NCBI GenBank assembly: GCA_002500765.1
Contig: DLSX01000203.1
Location: 17,051-22,800, forward strand
Reading direction: 5' to 3'
Source of the DNA: Neorhizobium sp. UBA7851
GTDB taxonomy: Bacteria; Pseudomonadota; Alphaproteobacteria; Rhizobiales; Rhizobiaceae
DNA length: 5,750 bases
The position numbers were made by a program, and so were the translations under genes. Under the pieces are notes generated by a model. It was not told the DNA's origin and did no database searches. It saw nothing but the letters and a program-made list of their open reading frames with translations. Positions 3,239 to 5,750 of this stretch are shown here, in pieces (position 1 is the stretch's first letter; each line of letters starts with the position of its first letter).

Positions 3239-3482
3239 GGCTCCCTCCCCGAGCGTTGAACGCGGCAGCGGAGTATTTTCTCTCTCCTGCCGGACAGGTA
3301 ACTTTAGCGTTATGCGATATTACCAAATCCGGAATATGCTGGAAAGCCATGGTTTTCAGCCCAAATAGCCACATCTCGAAACAATTGGACGAAGATCTAG
3401 TCTTCTTCTTCACCGTCTGTTTGCCTTTTACCCCTCCTTAAATCGCCTCATTTAGAGTCCAGCGGAAACCTATCGGTAACAC

Positions 3483-3503
3483 TCCCGCTGTTTTCAGCAG
3501 GGA
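3483..3503 (+). repeat. Short hairpin in the leader of the PBP gene
   Basis: TCCCGCTG-TTTT-CAGC(a)GGGA forms an 8-bp stem with one bulged A and a T4 loop, six bases before the GGGAG ribosome site at 3510. No U-tract follows on either strand, so it is not a terminator. It may affect translation of the downstream gene. Confidence 0.35.
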
Positions 3504-3509
3504 AAAGAC

Positions 3510-3514
3510 GGGAG
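3510..3514 (+). promoter_or_regulatory. Distant ribosome binding site of the PBP gene
   Basis: GGGAG lies 13 bases before the ATG at 3528, farther than the usual 5-9. No nearer site or alternative in-frame start exists back to the TAA at 3477, so the start stands and initiation may be modest. Confidence 0.45.
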
Positions 3515-3527
3515 ACCGCCGGCTCGC

Positions 3528-5750
3528 ATGGCAGCCAGAGGCAGATCAGATAAGCGCGTTGAACCTTCCTTCGACGCCTCTCGCGATGAAGATGAGGACG
3601 AGTTCCGCCTTGAGGCCGATGATCGCATCGTCGGTCATCACAAGGCGCCTAAACGCGCGCCGAAGGCTGATTTGGGGCGCCGCGAGAAAAGGGGATCTGC
3701 CAGATCCGGTTCCCGCAAAGGCCGCGAACCCTCGGGCGGCGGCCTGTTCGCGCCGCTGCGCCGGCTGATTTACTGGTGCATTGTTCTGGGTATCTGGGGC
3801 GCCATCGGCATCGGTGGACTTGTGCTCTACTACGCAGCGCAAATGCCTGCAGCCAGCAGCTGGACCATTCCCGATCGTCCGCCGAACATGAAGATTACTG
3901 CAATCGACGGGTCCGTCATCGCCAATCGTGGTGCGACCGGCGGTGAAGCGCTCGCGCTCGAAGAAATGTCGCCCTATCTGCCGCAGGCGGTGATTTCGAT
4001 CGAGGACCGGCGTTTCTATTCGCATTTCGGTGTCGACCCCTTCGGTCTGGCGCGTGCCTTCGTCAACAACCTGACCGGCCAGCCGATCCAGGGTGGGTCG
4101 ACCATCACCCAGCAGCTGGCAAAGAACCTGTTCCTCTCGCCTGATCGTACCTTCGAGCGAAAGATCCAGGAAGTTCTCCTGTCCTTCTGGCTGGAACACA
4201 AGTTCACCAAGGACCAGATCCTTGCCATGTACCTGAACCGGGTGTTTTTCGGTTCGAACGCCTATGGTGTCGAGGCTGCATCGCGGCGGTATTTCAACAA
4301 GTCCGCCCGTGAGGTGAACCTCGGCGAGGCTGCCACGCTTGCCGGCCTCTTGAAGGCGCCGTCGCGCCTGTCTCCCGCCCGCGATCCGAAGGCAGCCGAA
4401 GAGCGCGCCCAGATCGTGCTCGGTACCATGCGCGAAGAGGGTTATATTACCGACACCGACTACAACAAGGCGATGGCGCAACCGCCGGCTCAGGCGAAAA
4501 GCTATTGGTCAGGCCCGCAGCATTACGCTGCCGACATGGTGCTCGACGAGGTCAAAAGCCTGATCGGCGAACCGAAGGTCGATGTGACGGTCGAGACGAC
4601 GATCGATCTCAAGCTTGAGGAAGCCGCCGACAAGGCGCTGAACGACATCCTGAAAAAGGAAGGCGGCAAGCTGAATGCCTCGCAGGCAGCGCTCGTATCG
4701 GTCGATGCGACGGGCGCGATCCGCGCCGTCGTCGGCGGTCGCGATTATGCCCAGAGCCAGTTCAACCGGGCATTCAAGGCCAAGCGCCAGCCGGGTTCCG
4801 CTTTCAAGCCTTTCGTCTACGCCTCGGCGCTTGAGGCAGGTTACGGCCCGGATACCATCGTCAACGATGCGCCGGTGAAGATCGGCAACTGGACGCCGGA
4901 AAACTACGAGAAGGAATACAAGGGGCCGGTTCCGCTCTCATACGCTTTGTCGCGCTCGCTGAATACGGTTGCGGCTCAGCTGGTGATGGCTGTCGGGCCG
5001 GAAAAGGTCGTCTCGATGGCGCATCGGCTTGGCGTTGATTCGGATATCCAGCCGAATGCCTCGATCGCGCTCGGTACGTCCGAAGTGTCACTCGTCGAGT
5101 TGACCTCTTCCTACGCGGCTTTCATGAACGGCGGCTACAAGGCCACTCCGCATATCGTCAAGCGGATCGTCGATCCGGATGGCAAGGTTCTTTATGACGC
5201 GGATTACAGCAACCCGCCGCGGGTTCTGAGTGAGCCTGTTGCCGCAATGATGAACGGCATGATGTCCGGTGTCATCCGTGAGGGCACCGGCAAGGCGGCG
5301 CGTATCGATGGCTGGCAGGCGGCCGGCAAGTCCGGAACGACGCAGAATTCCCGCGACGCGCTTTTTGTCGGTTTCACCAGCATCCTGACGACCGGCATAT
5401 GGTTCGGCAATGACGACGGCAGCTATATGAAGAAGGTCACCGGCGGCACGCTGCCGGCCAAGGCCTGGAAGGAATATATGACCGTCGCGATGAAGGGTTA
5501 CACGCCGACGCCGCTCTTCGGTTTCAGCAATGGTGTGCAGCTGCCCCCGGCATCGGACCAGCCGCAATCCCCCTCGACTTCGATCGGCGACATCATTTCA
5601 GGCATATTGCCGGGAGCAGGTGAAGAGCAGCCGGCCTATTCGGGATCAGACAGTTTCCCGCCCGCGCCACCGGCGCCGGCTGGGTCGGACATCGTTCGCT
5701 CGCGCCCGTTGCAGCCTGTCCCGCCACAGGGTGAGGCCGCTTTGCAGCCG
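3528..5750 (+). CDS. Class A penicillin-binding protein (PBP1A-type glycosyltransferase/transpeptidase), 3' end beyond the window
   Basis: This is a bifunctional peptidoglycan synthase: the GT51 domain polymerises lipid II into glycan strands and the transpeptidase domain cross-links them, on the outer face of the inner membrane. The 741 codons seen include a charged cytoplasmic N-terminus (1-79, acidic then basic), one membrane segment (about 80-103), and the GT51 domain with the catalytic Glu159 in EDRRFYSHFGVD. The second GT51 motif is GGSTITQQLAKN (189-200), followed by an ILAMYLN region near 231-237. The transpeptidase domain shows SAFK (Ser424 nucleophile, Lys427), SLN (477-479) and KSGTT (601-605). 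All catalytic motifs are intact. The C-terminus after about residue 660 is Pro/Ala/Gln/Ser-rich and disordered, and the frame is open at the edge. The start at 3528 is the only one after an in-frame stop at 3477. It is divergent from the small-gene cluster. The paralogue number among rhizobial PBP1 proteins cannot be fixed here. Confidence 0.96.
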   Translation, partial: MAARGRSDKRVEPSFDASRDEDEDEFRLEADDRIVGHHKAPKRAPKADLGRREKRGSARSGSRKGREPSGGGLFAPLRRLIYWCIVLGIWGAIGIGGLVLYYAAQMPAASSWTIPDRPPNMKITAIDGSVIANRGATGGEALALEEMSPYLPQAVISIEDRRFYSHFGVDPFGLARAFVNNLTGQPIQGGSTITQQLAKNLFLSPDRTFERKIQEVLLSFWLEHKFTKDQILAMYLNRVFFGSNAYGVEAASRRYFNKSAREVNLGEAATLAGLLKAPSRLSPARDPKAAEERAQIVLGTMREEGYITDTDYNKAMAQPPAQAKSYWSGPQHYAADMVLDEVKSLIGEPKVDVTVETTIDLKLEEAADKALNDILKKEGGKLNASQAALVSVDATGAIRAVVGGRDYAQSQFNRAFKAKRQPGSAFKPFVYASALEAGYGPDTIVNDAPVKIGNWTPENYEKEYKGPVPLSYALSRSLNTVAAQLVMAVGPEKVVSMAHRLGVDSDIQPNASIALGTSEVSLVELTSSYAAFMNGGYKATPHIVKRIVDPDGKVLYDADYSNPPRVLSEPVAAMMNGMMSGVIREGTGKAARIDGWQAAGKSGTTQNSRDALFVGFTSILTTGIWFGNDDGSYMKKVTGGTLPAKAWKEYMTVAMKGYTPTPLFGFSNGVQLPPASDQPQSPSTSIGDIISGILPGAGEEQPAYSGSDSFPPAPPAPAGSDIVRSRPLQPVPPQGEAALQP

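Larger units (their letters stand above)
3239..3527. other. Divergent intergenic region between the 60-residue gene and the PBP gene
   Basis: No supported gene is present. It must carry promoters for both flanking genes, but I find no strong consensus hexamers and no GGAAC element. Visible structure includes an imperfect ATATT/AATAT dyad near 3313-3336, GAAGA-tctag-TCTTC near 3393-3408 followed by a pyrimidine run, and the hairpin at 3483-3503. The minus strand has a purine-rich AAGGAGGGG near 3434-3442 that is too far (17 bases) from the nearest start to serve as its ribosome site. Confidence 0.45.

Noticed and set aside
3117..3413. Minus-strand frame of 98 codons with a purine-rich AAGGAGGGG upstream
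   Set aside because: The purine run is about 17 bases from the GTG start, too far. The frame overlaps the better-supported 60-residue gene in another frame and its translation is low quality (many Arg/Ser/Gly).
3393..3420. GAAGA-tctag-TCTTC with following pyrimidines as a plus-strand terminator
   Set aside because: The stem is only five AT-rich pairs and no plus-strand gene precedes it between 1127 and here.
3546..4481. Long minus-strand open frame of 311 codons
   Set aside because: It lies entirely antisense to the PBP1A-type gene, whose catalytic motifs are unmistakable. The long frame is a by-product of GC-rich codon bias.

Overview
The window looks like a chromosomal segment from an alphaproteobacterium of the Rhizobiales (Rhizobium/Agrobacterium/Sinorhizobium type). 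Evidence for this is the GC-rich codon use, a CTTGAC-type sigma-70 promoter, EcfG/RpoE2-type promoters (GGAAC, then TT 18-19 bases later), and a small RNA of the rhizobial alpha-r14 (NfeR1-like) design. No insertion sequence, phage gene, CRISPR array, tRNA or rRNA was seen. Both window edges cut genes.

Layout. Bases 1-74 (minus) hold the first 24 codons of a cold-shock protein, followed by a long leader with a good sigma-70-type promoter at 217-245. At about 395-518 (minus) is a probable small RNA made of three hairpins, each showing a CCUCCUCCC anti-Shine-Dalgarno loop; the last hairpin is the terminator. A YbaK/EbsC-type aminoacyl-tRNA deacylase gene (plus, 636-1127) is divergent from it. 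From 1133 to 3238 five confident or probable short genes plus one weaker one lie on the minus strand, all 60-122 codons, each with its own ribosome site. They are a coiled-coil/membrane-anchored DUF883-like protein (1133-1501), an unknown 70-residue protein (1599-1811), a proline-rich disordered protein (2111-2308), a second small membrane-anchored protein (2380-2619), an exported 69-residue protein (2728-2937) and a 60-residue soluble protein (3056-3238). From 3528 to beyond the window end (plus) runs a bifunctional class A penicillin-binding protein with complete glycosyltransferase and transpeptidase motifs.

How the parts fit. Three of the small genes (starts at 1501, 2308 and 2619) have a GGAAC promoter element placed so that the transcript would start some 20-30 bases before the start codon. 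One of these (2339-2363) is a perfect GGAAC-N16-CGTT. I infer that this minus-strand block is a cluster of general-stress genes read as separate units, acting mostly at the envelope: two membrane tails of the same design and one periplasmic protein. With a cold-shock gene and an anti-SD small RNA on one side and a cell-wall synthase on the other, the segment has a stress/envelope flavour, although nothing in the sequence proves a joint function.

The main candidates for new biology are the three-loop sRNA, the EcfG-linked cluster of uncharacterised small proteins, and several hairpins whose only irregular pair is A.C on the plus strand but G.U on the minus strand, which marks minus-strand RNA as the selected molecule.
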